A stretch of DNA of 64,000 nt from Erythrobacter sp. NAP1 (GTDB lineage Bacteria; Pseudomonadota; Alphaproteobacteria; Sphingomonadales; Sphingomonadaceae), in NCBI RefSeq assembly GCF_000152865.1, contig NZ_CH672390.1, positions 2,521,468 through 2,585,467 on the forward strand, given 5' to 3'. Positions 53,755-62,770 of this stretch are shown one piece after another. The notes beneath the pieces were generated by a model that was not told the DNA's origin, searched no databases, and saw only the letters and a program-made list of their open reading frames with translations. Position 1 is the stretch's first letter, and every line of letters begins with the position of its first letter. The translations under genes and the position numbers were made by a program.

Positions 53755-55071
53755 CTAGCCGTCTTCGCTTGAATCTTCCGCTCGCTTGCGGACGATGATC
53801 TTGTCGATCCGGCGGTTGTCCATTTCGACAACTTCGAATTCCCAGCCCTGATCGGTAAAGCTCTCACCAATCAGCGGCAGCTTCTTCATCACTGACAGGG
53901 CATAGCCAGCTGCTGTCCCGAATTCCCGGTCTTCGCCGTATTCGAGCCCAAGCCGGTCAGCCAGACCATCAGCCGACAGCGCGCCCGAGACGAGCAGCGA
54001 TCCGTCGGTGCATTCGATGATCTGCGGTGTGTCGCCCTGATCCTGATCGCTGGCGAATGTGCCTGCGATAGCGGTTAACAAGTCGACCGGAGTAACGACG
54101 CCTTCGAAGTGCCCATATTCATCGTGCACGACTGCCATCGCGATCTCTGCCGATTGCAGCACGCGCAGCGCATCCATCGCGTCGAGCTGATCTGGAACGA
54201 CTTCGGCTTTCTTCGCCATGCCGCGGATCGAGACGGGCTCCTTTGCCACAAGTGCGGCCAGAACTTCGCGCACCTTGACGATGCCCAGGATCGCATCGGG
54301 TGATCCCTCTGCGACCGGGAGCAGCGAGTGCGGGCTGTTGCTGATGGTAGCGAGGACCTGTTCAAGATCGGCATCGGCATCGACCCAGTCGAGCTCGGTG
54401 CGAGGGGTCATCAGTTCGCGCACGGGCCGCTCGGCCAGGCGCACGACGCCGGTGAGGATCTGGTGCTGGTCCTGCTCGATCACGCCCGAGCGGGTCGCAT
54501 CAGCAAAGATCATCTGCAGCTCCTTCGCCGTGAGCGAAGGGCGGCCTTTGGTGCGGATGCCGAACAGCGCGATGATTCCTGCAGACGACTTGTCGAGCAG
54601 CCAGACAAGGGGCGCCGCCAGCCGGGCGAGCAAGTCCATGGGACGCGCCATAACGATAGCGATCGGGACAGCTGCTCGCAGGGCAAGCTGCTTGGGCACA
54701 AGCTCGCCCACCACAACGCTGAAATAAGTGGTGAGCGCAATCACGCCGACGAAAGCGACCTGGCGCGCGGTATCCTCCGGCACGCCCAAGAGCGCGACCC
54801 GTTCGCCAATTGGTGCCTCAAGGCTCGCACCTGAAAGAGCGCCCGTCACGATCGCGATAAGCGTAATGCCAATCTGTACGGTCGAGAGGAACTTGCCCGG
54901 CTCTTCCGCCAGTCGGATAGCGATCCGCGCGGCAATAGAGCCCTCGTCGCTGCGTGCCCGCAGCGCGCTCGTCTTGGCCGAGACTATCGCGAGCTCGGAC
55001 ATGGCGAAAACGCCGTTGAGCACGATGAGCCCAGCTATGAGTATCAGGTCTGACCAGGGAAAAGGTGTCAC
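53755..55071 (-). CDS. CorC/HlyC-family CBS-domain membrane protein
   Basis: A 438-aa protein. The N-terminal DUF21/CNNM domain (LILIAGLIVLNGVFAMSELA, then LTTYFSVVVGELVPKQLAL) has about four membrane segments. A CBS pair follows (VRELMTPRTELDWVDADADL and SIRGMAKKAEVVPDQLDAMD) near residues 215-340, then a C-terminal CorC/HlyC domain (DRLGLEYGEDREFGTAAGYA). Relatives are Mg2+ or Co2+ transporters or regulators; early members were mislabelled haemolysins. It starts with GTG and has no clear ribosome site, so the start is provisional. Confidence 0.88.
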   Translation of the reverse strand: MTPFPWSDLILIAGLIVLNGVFAMSELAIVSAKTSALRARSDEGSIAARIAIRLAEEPGKFLSTVQIGITLIAIVTGALSGASLEAPIGERVALLGVPEDTARQVAFVGVIALTTYFSVVVGELVPKQLALRAAVPIAIVMARPMDLLARLAAPLVWLLDKSSAGIIALFGIRTKGRPSLTAKELQMIFADATRSGVIEQDQHQILTGVVRLAERPVRELMTPRTELDWVDADADLEQVLATISNSPHSLLPVAEGSPDAILGIVKVREVLAALVAKEPVSIRGMAKKAEVVPDQLDAMDALRVLQSAEIAMAVVHDEYGHFEGVVTPVDLLTAIAGTFASDQDQGDTPQIIECTDGSLLVSGALSADGLADRLGLEYGEDREFGTAAGYALSVMKKLPLIGESFTDQGWEFEVVEMDNRRIDKIIVRKRAEDSSEDG

Positions 55072-55261
55072 GCGTTGAGCGCTAGCACAATTGCCACATT
55101 GTTCCAGTCCCTTGCTTCACGCGCTTGAAAGTGACCCGAATATTGCACCAAATGCATTCAGCTTGCCGCAAACCTGAGGCGCTCATGCGCGAAAAGGTTG
55201 GAACTTCGCCGATGATCACCTGTTACTAGGTCACGGAATATCCAACGCTTGGAGGACTATA

Positions 55262-55957
55262 ATGAAAAAATCACGCATTCTGCTTTCGGCCACCGCAGCT
55301 GTCGCACTTCTTGGAACGAGCGCCTGCGTCACCGACCCCAACACCGGTGAGCGCAAGGTTTCACGTACGGCCATCGGCGCAGGCGTCGGCGGTACGCTCG
55401 GCTACCTGCTTGGCGGAGTCATCGGCGGCAACACGGCCCGCATCATTGGCGCAGGTATTGGCGGCTCGGCGGGCGCGGTTGTCGGCAAGCAGTTCGACGA
55501 TCAGATCCGCGAACTTGATGAAGAACTCGAAGGCACCGGCGTCGATGTCGAAGAAATCGGCGACCAGGACGCGATTCTCGTTCGTCTGCCCGATGGCGTC
55601 ACGTTCGCGAGTGGTTCTGCCACGATCAATCCGGGCTTTTACGATTCGCTCAATTCGGTCGCGAACAGCCTGATCCAGTATCCCAACAGCCTCGTCGACG
55701 TGTACGGCTTTACCGACACCACCGGCTCGGACTCTCTAAACCAGCGCCTTTCTGAGCAGCGCGCACAAGCCGTGGCAGACTATCTTGCCAGCCGCGGCGT
55801 GGCCCGCAGCCGCCTCGCTACGCGTGGCTACGGCGAGAGCTACGATTACCTACGCATCAAGACCGCCGACGGAGTGGCCGAGCCGCTCAACCGCCGTGTC
55901 GAGATCAAGATCATTCCGATCAGTCAGGACGATGTGAACGCTGCACGCGCGCAGTAA
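55262..55957 (+). CDS. OmpA-family lipoprotein with glycine-zipper segment
   Basis: A 231-aa protein. The signal peptide has lipobox GTSAC. Residues about 35-80 are a glycine zipper (GAGVGGTLGYLLGGVIGGNT, then GAGIGGSAGAVVG) that can insert in or along a membrane. From about residue 110 is an OmpA domain (GFTDTTGSDSLNQRLSEQRA, LATRGYGE, NRRVEIKI) with the peptidoglycan-binding Asp and Arg. Similar to YiaD-type proteins of E. coli. TTGGAGGA precedes the ATG, and a strong terminator follows. Confidence 0.92.
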   Translation: MKKSRILLSATAAVALLGTSACVTDPNTGERKVSRTAIGAGVGGTLGYLLGGVIGGNTARIIGAGIGGSAGAVVGKQFDDQIRELDEELEGTGVDVEEIGDQDAILVRLPDGVTFASGSATINPGFYDSLNSVANSLIQYPNSLVDVYGFTDTTGSDSLNQRLSEQRAQAVADYLASRGVARSRLATRGYGESYDYLRIKTADGVAEPLNRRVEIKIIPISQDDVNAARAQ

Positions 55958-55980
55958 TTCGCACTGAAACGCTTTTGATG

Positions 55981-56005
55981 GGGCGGCCCTTGCGGGCCGC
56001 CCTTT
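55981..56005 (+). terminator. Terminator after the OmpA lipoprotein gene
   Basis: A 9-bp perfect GC stem (55981-55989 with 55994-56002), loop TTGC, then TTTCTATTT. It separates two convergent genes. Confidence 0.85.
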
Positions 56006-56782
56006 CTATTTGAGCGCCTTGGCCCGCTCGGCCAGCCTTGCGACCGCAGCGGCATGAATGCCGGGGGCGCTCACCAGCACGCCGAAGTCACGCGGGTCGT
56101 GCTTGTTATAGGCAAGCGGGTTGCCAAAGGCATCCGACACCTGCGCGCCCGCTTCACGCGCGATCAGCGTGGCGGCTGCAATGTCCCATTCGAATCCCCA
56201 GCGCAGTGTCGCCAGAAGGTCAGCGCGATTGTCAGCCACCATCGCGATCCGAAGGGCGATCGAATTGGGCTTCTCAACTGCGACGAGGTCGGAATCGGCG
56301 CTTGGCAACTGGTCGGTAGGAACGCGCGCTCCTGAGAACTCCTTGCGCGTGCTGGCTTTCAACGGCTCGCCATTGAGCGTCGAGCCGCGTCCGGCGAACG
56401 AAAACCACTCTTCCTCGCGCGCAGGCGCTGAAAGCATCCCGATAAGCGGTTTGCCGGAACTGATTAGCGCAACCGAGACTGACCACCCGGCACGCCCGCG
56501 CACATAATCGCGCGTCCCGTCGATCGGGTCGACCAACCAGATGAGATCGCTTCGGGTGCGAATCTTGTCGTCTGCCGTCTCTTCGGACAGCCACGCCGCA
56601 GCGGGCAACAGCTTGCCCAGTTCACGGCGCAGAAACGCATCGACCGCAAGGTCGGCTTCGCTGACCGGATTGCCCGGTGATTTCTCCCAGGTCTCACATT
56701 CGTTGCCCGCGCCCGGCCAGCGGTCGAACGCGATGCGGCCCGCCTCGCGGACGATGTCTTGAAATGCTGCCTGATCAATCAT
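56006..56782 (-). CDS. Inositol monophosphatase/CysQ-family phosphatase
   Basis: A 258-aa IMPase-fold protein. [27 protein letters not shown] and [15 protein letters not shown] are the three metal-binding blocks, all intact. The RDYVRG-GW form resembles CysQ-like and 3'-phosphoadenosine phosphatases more than classic inositol monophosphatases. It is the third IMPase-family gene here after hisN (4061) and cysQ (28631). Substrate not assigned. Convergent with the OmpA gene across a shared terminator. Confidence 0.88.
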   Translation of the reverse strand: MIDQAAFQDIVREAGRIAFDRWPGAGNECETWEKSPGNPVSEADLAVDAFLRRELGKLLPAAAWLSEETADDKIRTRSDLIWLVDPIDGTRDYVRGRAGWSVSVALISSGKPLIGMLSAPAREEEWFSFAGRGSTLNGEPLKASTRKEFSGARVPTDQLPSADSDLVAVEKPNSIALRIAMVADNRADLLATLRWGFEWDIAAATLIAREAGAQVSDAFGNPLAYNKHDPRDFGVLVSAPGIHAAAVARLAERAKALK

Positions 56783-56913
56783 TGTGCGACTTTCGTAGGA
56801 TGCGCCCTCGTGACGGCACCGCGGGCACTTTTCAAGTGCTCCAATCCATGCTTATGCGCTGCGCAAGAACCTCCTCCCCCATACCGATACGAGTCAAAAG
56901 GGATCACGCGCTC

Positions 56914-58113
56914 ATGAACGTCCACGAATATCAGGCCAAGGAACTGCTCAAGGAACACGGAATTGCCGTTCCTGACGGGCACGCGGCGCTCAGCGTCGAA
57001 GAAGCGGTTGCCGCTGCCAAGAAGCTTCCCGGTCCGCTCTACGTGGTCAAGGCGCAGATTCACGCCGGCGGACGCGGCAAGGGCAAGTTCAAGGAACTGC
57101 CTGAAGACGCGAAGGGCGGCGTGCGCCTCGCCAAGAGCATCGAGGAAGTTGAGGCCAACGCCAAGGAAATGCTCGGCAACACGCTCGTGACCGTGCAGAC
57201 CGGCGCTGAAGGCAAGCAGGTCAACCGCCTCTACGTCACCGACGGCGTCGACATCGCCAAGGAATATTACTTCTCGCTTCTCGTCGATCGTGCATCAGGC
57301 CAGGTTGCCATGGTCGTCTCGACCGAAGGCGGCATGGATATTGAAGCGGTCGCGCACGATACGCCTGAAAAGATCACCACCATCACCATCGACCCGGCTC
57401 AGGGCTTCATGCCTCACCACGGCCGCGCCGTGGCGTTCGGCCTCAAGCTTTCAGGCGACCTCAACAAGCAGGCACAAAAGCTCGCGAAGAAGCTCTACGA
57501 CGCCTTCATGGCAACCGATTCGGAGATGCTCGAGATCAACCCGCTCGTCGAGACCGAAGATGGCCAGCTGCTCGTGCTCGACGCGAAGATGAGCTTCGAC
57601 GGCAACGCGCTGTTCCGTCACCCCGACATCGAGGCGATGCGCGACGAGACCGAAGAAGATCCGGCCGAAGTCGAAGCGAGCGAATACGACCTTGCCTACA
57701 TCAAGCTCGACGGAAACATCGGCTGCATGGTCAACGGCGCAGGCCTTGCAATGGCGACGATGGACATCATCAAGCTGAACGGCGCCTTCCCCGCAAACTT
57801 CCTCGACGTGGGCGGCGGCGCCACCACGGAGAAGGTGACGGCAGCGTTCAAGATCATCCTCAAGGACCCGGCGGTCGAGGGCATCCTGGTCAACATCTTT
57901 GGCGGCATCATGCGCTGCGACACCATTGCGGAAGGTATCGTGATCGCAGCCAAGGAAGTCGACCTGAGCGTTCCGCTGGTCGTGCGCCTCGAAGGCACCA
58001 ACGTCGAGAAGGGCAAGGAAATCCTCGCCAATTCGGGCCTTCCGATTGTCCCGGCTGACGATCTTGGCGATGCAGCCAAAAAGATCGTCGCAGAGGTCAA
58101 GCAGGCGGCGTGA
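56914..58113 (+). CDS. sucC: Succinyl-CoA synthetase (ADP-forming) subunit beta
   Basis: A 399-aa ATP-grasp protein of the citric acid cycle. [20 protein letters not shown] is the conserved start, [17 protein letters not shown] the nucleotide site, [20 protein letters not shown] the Mg site, and [15 protein letters not shown] the CoA-ligase block. sucD, normally next, is absent: the following genes are unrelated. AAGGGA lies ahead of the ATG; an upstream in-frame extension was rejected because it overlaps the divergent gene and lacks a signature. Confidence 0.97.
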   Translation: MNVHEYQAKELLKEHGIAVPDGHAALSVEEAVAAAKKLPGPLYVVKAQIHAGGRGKGKFKELPEDAKGGVRLAKSIEEVEANAKEMLGNTLVTVQTGAEGKQVNRLYVTDGVDIAKEYYFSLLVDRASGQVAMVVSTEGGMDIEAVAHDTPEKITTITIDPAQGFMPHHGRAVAFGLKLSGDLNKQAQKLAKKLYDAFMATDSEMLEINPLVETEDGQLLVLDAKMSFDGNALFRHPDIEAMRDETEEDPAEVEASEYDLAYIKLDGNIGCMVNGAGLAMATMDIIKLNGAFPANFLDVGGGATTEKVTAAFKIILKDPAVEGILVNIFGGIMRCDTIAEGIVIAAKEVDLSVPLVVRLEGTNVEKGKEILANSGLPIVPADDLGDAAKKIVAEVKQAA

Positions 58114-58120
58114 TATCGTG

Positions 58121-58212
58121 CGCGGGCCCATCCGGGCCCGCGTCTCGCTGGATGCGCGGCGAGCCGCGCCCGCTGCGGGCAGGCAGTCGCCCTTTCGGTC
58201 GCACTGCGACCG
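58121..58212 (+). repeat. Dispersed hairpin element, copy 2
   Basis: Directly behind the sucC stop and facing a convergent gene. It opens with CGCGGGCCC-ATCC-GGGCCCGCG (58121-58142), keeps the CGCTGCGGGC segment (58171) and closes with CGGTCGC-ACT-GCGACCG (58196-58212). The end-hairpin stem equals that of copy 1; the loop differs. Confidence 0.7.
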
Positions 58213-58227
58213 TTTGGGGTATTGAGC

Positions 58228-58755
58228 CTACATCGCCTCGAAACTGAACAACAGTTCGTTGCCGGACTGCATTCGCACTGCTGCCACCAAGCCCTCGCCT
58301 GGAGCGTCTGAATCTGCGCATCTCAGCGTCAGCGCATGGAAGTATGCCGCGCATTCTTCCATCGCGACCAGGCGAAATGTCAGCATGCCGTCCTTCTCCT
58401 CCCACCCGGTGAGGTCGGCATTGAAGTGCTTGAGGCGCAGGACCAGCGTGCCCTCTTCCTCCATCAGGTAGAGGTGCTCGGTAAACTGGATACCGCCATC
58501 TTCGTTCTGCTGAACGAATGTGCCGACCATCGTGCCGCCGCTGGGAGGCAGCCAGCTTTCCATGGCAGGTGCGCCGCCGATCCCGTCGCCAACCCACTGC
58601 CCTACCAGCCAGTCCATCTGTTCGAGCGTTGCGGCAGGCGATTCGGAACCTTCGTCACCCAACCGGGTTTCCATGGTCGAGTCCTGAGCCAAACCCGCTC
58701 CGGCCAGCAATCCCGCCACCAAGAAGCTTCCAAACAGGCGTCCAATTGCAAACAT
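58228..58755 (-). CDS. Exported DUF6265-type protein
   Basis: A 175-aa protein with a signal peptide ([17 protein letters not shown]). [38 protein letters not shown], and [20 protein letters not shown] match the DUF6265 domain, a probable small beta-barrel of the lipocalin type. Function is unknown. Its 3' end faces sucC across the dispersed hairpin element. No clear ribosome site; the ATG is chosen by the signal peptide. Confidence 0.82.
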   Translation of the reverse strand: MFAIGRLFGSFLVAGLLAGAGLAQDSTMETRLGDEGSESPAATLEQMDWLVGQWVGDGIGGAPAMESWLPPSGGTMVGTFVQQNEDGGIQFTEHLYLMEEEGTLVLRLKHFNADLTGWEEKDGMLTFRLVAMEECAAYFHALTLRCADSDAPGEGLVAAVRMQSGNELLFSFEAM

Positions 58756-58893
58756 TGCACTCTCTCCTCGCGATTACCCTCCCCCTGATGCAACTCGAAA
58801 GCAAGCAGCATCAAATAGGAGGTTGACGCAGGTAAGACGGAGCGCGAGACCCCAATTCGACACAAGGAACGAAAAAGATTTGATGGGCCCCTT

Positions 58894-58918
58894 GCTTGAC
58901 GTTTACGTAAACGCAAGC
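58894..58918 (+). promoter_or_regulatory. Palindromic operator over the etfB promoter
   Basis: CGTTTACGTAAACG (58900-58913) is a perfect 14-bp palindrome, flanked by GCTTG and CAAGC. A TTGACG -35 (58896-58901) overlaps it and the spacer runs through it, so a bound protein would block transcription. TTTACGTAAA-type palindromes are, as I recall, sites for TetR/MerR regulators of fatty-acid and branched-chain amino-acid breakdown, which use ETF. The regulator is not in the window. Confidence 0.65.
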
Positions 58919-58998
58919 TAGCTCGGCGCCATCGAATTCGCACAGCCAAATCCGCACACCGATCCGAAGTGAGCGGACAAAGGGAAGGAACAAGACCC

Positions 58999-59745
58999 AT
59001 GAAAATCCTCGTCCCCGTCAAGCGGGTGATCGACTACAACGTGAAGCCGCGCGTGAAGCCCGATGGCTCCGGCGTAGACCTCGCGAACGTCAAGATGAGC
59101 ATGAACCCGTTTGACGAGATCGCAGTCGAAGAAGCGATCCGGATCAAGGAAGCGGGCAAGGCCGAGGAAATCGTGGCTGTCTCGATCGGCCCGGCAAAGG
59201 CGCAGGAAACGCTGCGCACCGCGCTCGCCATGGGTGCTGACCGCGCGATCCTCGTTGAGACCGATGAAGAGGTCGAGCCGCTCGCCGTTGCCAAGATCCT
59301 CAAGGCCATCGCTGACGAAGAACAGCCAGGCCTCGTGCTCCTCGGCAAGCAGTCGATCAGCGACGACAGCAACCAGACCGGCCAGATGCTCGCAGCTCTC
59401 ATGGGTCGCCCGCAGGGTACCTTTGCGAACACCGTCGAAGTCGACGGCGACAGCGTCATCGTGAAGCGTGAGGTCGACGGCGGCCTTGAAACGGTCAAGC
59501 TGACCACGCCAGCGATCGTCACCACCGATCTTCGCCTGAACGAGCCGCGTTACGCTTCGCTGCCGAACATCATGAAAGCGAAGAAGAAGCCGCTCGATAC
59601 GAAGTCGCCTGCCGACTACGGCGTCGACATCGCACCGCGCCTTACCACCACCAATGTCAGCGAACCGCCGGTTCGTCAGGCCGGTGAAAAGGTCGAAGAC
59701 GTCGCCGCGCTCGTCGCCAAGATCAAGGAGCTGGGGATCGCTTAA
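58999..59745 (+). CDS. etfB: Electron transfer flavoprotein subunit beta
   Basis: A 248-aa subunit that holds [23 protein letters not shown] is the typical start, [17 protein letters not shown] and [20 protein letters not shown] are signatures, and the C-terminal arm [18 protein letters not shown] is present. ETF collects electrons from acyl-CoA and other dehydrogenases for ETF-ubiquinone oxidoreductase. AAGGGAAGGA precedes the ATG at 58999, which gives the usual N-terminus. It lies 30 bp before etfA, behind a palindromic operator. Confidence 0.97.
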   Translation: MKILVPVKRVIDYNVKPRVKPDGSGVDLANVKMSMNPFDEIAVEEAIRIKEAGKAEEIVAVSIGPAKAQETLRTALAMGADRAILVETDEEVEPLAVAKILKAIADEEQPGLVLLGKQSISDDSNQTGQMLAALMGRPQGTFANTVEVDGDSVIVKREVDGGLETVKLTTPAIVTTDLRLNEPRYASLPNIMKAKKKPLDTKSPADYGVDIAPRLTTTNVSEPPVRQAGEKVEDVAALVAKIKELGIA

Positions 59746-59775
59746 GCGGCCCGGCTAAGGAGAAGGATAGACACA

Positions 59776-60708
59776 ATGAACACTCTGGTTCTGGTCGAAC
59801 ACGACAACACTTCCGTCAACGACGCGACGCTCGCGGTGGTTACCGCTGCGGGCAAGCTCGGCGAAGTCACCGCTCTGGTCGCTGGCAGCAACTGCGCTGG
59901 CGCTGCCGAAGCTGCTGCCAAGATCGCTGGCGTATCGAAGGTCCTCAAGGCCGACGACGCAGCCTACGGCGAAGGCCTTGCTGAAAACGTCGCTCCGCTG
60001 GTGGCTGGCATCATGGAAGGCTACGACGCGTTCCTCGCGCCCGCGACCACTTCGGGAAAGAACATCGCCCCGCGCGTTGCTGCTCTGCTCGATGTGATGC
60101 AGATTTCGGACATTCTCTCGGTCGAAGGCCCCAAGACCTTCACTCGTCCGATTTACGCAGGCAACGCGATCGCCACTGTCGAATCGAGCGATCCCAAGCT
60201 CGTCATCACCGTTCGCGGTACGGCTTTCGAAAAGGCTGCCGCTGAAGGTGGTTCGGCTTCGGTCGAAGACGTCGCAGGTCCGGGCGATGCTGGCATCTCC
60301 AGCTTCGTTAGCCGCGAAGTCGCCGATGGCGGCGACCGCCCCGAACTGACCAGCGCAAAGGTCATCGTTTCGGGTGGCCGCGCTCTCAAGGACGGCGAGA
60401 CCTTCGAACAGATCATCAACCCGCTCGCCGACAAGCTTGGCGCAGCCATCGGTGCATCGCGCGCTGCGGTCGATGCAGGCTACGTGCCGAACGATTACCA
60501 GGTTGGCCAGACCGGCAAGATCGTTGCTCCCGAAGTCTACATCGCCATCGGCATCTCGGGCGCGATCCAGCACCTTGCCGGCATGAAGGACTCCAAGGTC
60601 ATCATCGCCATCAACAAGGACGAAGACGCACCTATCTTCCAGGTTGCAGACATCGGCCTCGTCGCCGACCTGTTCAACGCTGTTCCGGAGGTGACCGAGG
60701 CGCTTTAA
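59776..60708 (+). CDS. etfA: Electron transfer flavoprotein subunit alpha
   Basis: A 310-aa FAD-binding subunit. [40 protein letters not shown] and [19 protein letters not shown] are the FAD-site blocks, and [20 protein letters not shown] is the C-terminal signature. Length is normal. AAGGAGAAGG lies ahead of the ATG. A strong terminator follows, so etfBA is a two-gene operon. Confidence 0.97.
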   Translation: MNTLVLVEHDNTSVNDATLAVVTAAGKLGEVTALVAGSNCAGAAEAAAKIAGVSKVLKADDAAYGEGLAENVAPLVAGIMEGYDAFLAPATTSGKNIAPRVAALLDVMQISDILSVEGPKTFTRPIYAGNAIATVESSDPKLVITVRGTAFEKAAAEGGSASVEDVAGPGDAGISSFVSREVADGGDRPELTSAKVIVSGGRALKDGETFEQIINPLADKLGAAIGASRAAVDAGYVPNDYQVGQTGKIVAPEVYIAIGISGAIQHLAGMKDSKVIIAINKDEDAPIFQVADIGLVADLFNAVPEVTEAL

Positions 60709-60742
60709 TCCTCACCTTCTGAAAAACTGAAGTTTATCAAAG

Positions 60743-60780
60743 CCCTCCGCCGCGCTAACACGCTCGGTGGAGGGTTTTTT
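60743..60780 (+). terminator. Terminator of etfBA
   Basis: A 10-bp stem (60743-60752 with 60765-60774, one G-T pair), a 12-base loop, then six Ts. Confidence 0.9.
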
Positions 60781-60838
60781 CATGAATCGCCAACTCCGCC
60801 ATCTGACTTTCAACCTCTGCTAAAGCTCATGTGTCAGC

Positions 60839-60910
60839 CGGGCGCGCGATGCCTATGGCGAGCCGATCGATTCCTTCGTCGAATACAAGCAGTCGTTCTC
60901 GTTCCGCTGA
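60839..60910 (+). pseudogene. Possible C-terminal scar of a TonB-dependent receptor
   Basis: The plus-strand frame ending at the TGA at 60908 reads RARDAYGEPIDSFVEYKQSF then SFR-stop; it has strongly GC-biased third positions typical of coding DNA here, and the alternating aromatic end of an outer-membrane beta-barrel. A stop codon at 60821 leaves no start. It looks like the last strand of a TonB-dependent receptor whose body was lost. Short, so the family call is tentative. Confidence 0.4.
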
Positions 60911-61344
60911 GGTGCTTGTTTCGCAGGCCTTGGCTTTGCGCGCAGCGGGTCCGGGCCGACGCTGTGCGAGGCCAGCCTTGCGGCGTAAACCAACGCATCA
61001 GTCAGACGGCTTTCCATCATCGCGGTGCAGCAGGACCGGCAATCGTGTTCATCCTCCGCGCTTATGGGTCGCGACGCGATCTCGGAGAGCAGTGTGAAAC
61101 ACCTGACCTGATCCTCCTCGGCGAGATAAGGGGATGCCCCTTTCTCGATGAGCGAGAAGTACAGCTCTTCCCGCGGGTTTCGCGACGACCTGTCAGTTTT
61201 TGCGTCCTCGATCTGTGCGATGACCATTGCACCTGCGTTCACGATCAGAGTGCATGGCCCGTCAGCTGTGACGAGGGCGCCATTGATCACCGCCTGGTGG
61301 CCGCTGCCAAGGTCAATCCGTTCTGGAGCGCGAGTGTGCATCAT
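60853..61344 (-). CDS. FlbT-like flagellin regulator (orphan)
   Basis: A 163-aa protein. RIDLGSGHQAVINGALVTAD and CTLIVNAGAMVI resemble the N-terminal block of FlbT, REELYFSL matches its RIYFP region, and DCRSCCTAMMESRLTDALVY matches its C-terminal helix. FlbT in alphaproteobacteria acts after transcription on flagellin mRNA. No other flagellar gene is in the window. The C-terminal 16 residues (NENDCLYSTKESIGSP) are the antisense of the receptor scar, so the natural end of the gene was probably replaced. Start chosen between two adjacent ATGs; no ribosome site. Family call by eye. Confidence 0.5.
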   Translation of the reverse strand: MMHTRAPERIDLGSGHQAVINGALVTADGPCTLIVNAGAMVIAQIEDAKTDRSSRNPREELYFSLIEKGASPYLAEEDQVRCFTLLSEIASRPISAEDEHDCRSCCTAMMESRLTDALVYAARLASHSVGPDPLRAKPRPAKQAPQRNENDCLYSTKESIGSP

Positions 61345-61414
61345 GTCAGTTACAACGGACCAGGAGCCATGAAGTTGCTCCGCATCAACCCTCAACGCAG
61401 TTCTACGGGGCGGG

Positions 61415-62710
61415 TCACATGAGGCTTGTGATGAAGTGCAGCGTCATCCCGACGAGCCCACCGACCAGCGTACCATTGATGCGAATGAACTGAAGGTCGC
61501 GGCCCACTGCGCTTTCGATACGTCCGGTGATGGTCGTTGCATCCCAGCGTTTCACCGTCTCTGAAACGAGAGTGACGATCTCGCCGCCATAGCGCGTCGC
61601 GATGCCAACCAGTGTCCGGCGAGCGAAGCGATTGATCTGGAGCTGCAGTCGATGGTCCTGCTTGAGCGCTGCACCAAGATCGGCAAGCCCGTTGCGCATC
61701 TCCGCACCCAGCTCGCTGTCAGGATCGCGCGCCCGTCGGATGAGGGATTGGCGGATACGCTCCCAGACGCCCAGCCACCACTCAGCCACAGCCGGATTTT
61801 CGAGCAGGTCGCGCTTCATATCCTCGACCCGCGCGCGGGTTTCGAAATCGTGCTGAAGGTCCTGAGCCAGCTTTTCGAGGCCCTCTTCCATCTTGCCACG
61901 AAGCGGGTGCTCGGGATCGACCAGCACTTCTGCCAAGAGCTTGTAGAGGCCATCGAGAACATTGCCCGAGATCGTCTTGTCGAGCCCGGCCCAGCGAAGG
62001 ACACCGGCGACCCGGTTGTGAATGATGTCGCGGACCGTGTCCTCGTTGTCCTCAAGCGTCAGGCCGGCCCAGCGGATCAGCCCGTTGATGAGCGGCAAGT
62101 GACGATTGTCGGTCATCGCATTTTCAAGCATCCGCCCGGCGAGCGGGGAGACATCAAGCTTCGCCAATTGCGCTCCAAGTCCCGAGCGCACCTGATTGCC
62201 GAGCCTGTCAGGATCAAGCGATTCGAGCACTTCGGCGAGCAGTTCCGCAGCGCCGCCGGTGATGCGCGAGCGCGTGTCCTCACCGTTGCGGTCAGGGCTC
62301 TCGACCAGAAAATCCCCGACCGCGCGCGCGACGTTCATCCCCGCCATGCGCCTTGCGACCACGGCGGGCGTCAGGAAGTTCTCCTGAAGGAACTGCGCCA
62401 TCGTATCGGCGATGCGGTCCTTGTTGGACGGGATGATCGCGGTGTGCGGGATCGGCAAGCCGAGCGGGTGGCGGAACAGCGCAGTTACCGCGAACCAGTC
62501 GGCCAGGCCGCCCACCATCGCCGCCTCGGCAAAGGCGTTGACGTAGCCCCAGGCCGGGTGACCCGTGACTGCCAACGCGTGGGTCGAGAAGAACAGCACG
62601 GCCATTGCCGCCAGCAACCCGGTCGCGGTCCAGCGCATCCGGCGCGCGCGGTCGGCGGTCAGCGGTTCTCCGCCGAACATCAAGGGTATAGGGCGCGGTG
62701 TGCTTGCCAT
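61415..62710 (-). CDS. DUF445 family membrane protein
   Basis: A 431-aa protein. Two N-terminal membrane segments (WTATGLLAAMAVLFFSTHAL and YVNAFAEAAMVGGLADWFAV) frame the DUF445 signature GGLADWFAVTALFRHPLGLPIPHT and IIPSNKDRIADTMAQFLQEN. A long helical domain follows, and a last membrane segment (NGTLVGGLVGMTLHFITSLM) closes it. Function unknown. AGTAGG precedes the ATG at 62710. It lies 60 bp after the RND pump gene and may be co-transcribed with it. Confidence 0.88.
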   Translation of the reverse strand: MASTPRPIPLMFGGEPLTADRARRMRWTATGLLAAMAVLFFSTHALAVTGHPAWGYVNAFAEAAMVGGLADWFAVTALFRHPLGLPIPHTAIIPSNKDRIADTMAQFLQENFLTPAVVARRMAGMNVARAVGDFLVESPDRNGEDTRSRITGGAAELLAEVLESLDPDRLGNQVRSGLGAQLAKLDVSPLAGRMLENAMTDNRHLPLINGLIRWAGLTLEDNEDTVRDIIHNRVAGVLRWAGLDKTISGNVLDGLYKLLAEVLVDPEHPLRGKMEEGLEKLAQDLQHDFETRARVEDMKRDLLENPAVAEWWLGVWERIRQSLIRRARDPDSELGAEMRNGLADLGAALKQDHRLQLQINRFARRTLVGIATRYGGEIVTLVSETVKRWDATTITGRIESAVGRDLQFIRINGTLVGGLVGMTLHFITSLM

Positions 62711-62770
62711 TTCGGCGCCTACTAGCCTGAAAGAGCGCGGCGCGCCACGCCCTCCCTGCATGCTGTGCGA

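Noticed and set aside
60829-61422. 197-residue plus-strand frame over the FlbT-like gene
   Set aside because: Cys/Arg-rich antisense text with no motif; the minus frame has FlbT-like blocks.
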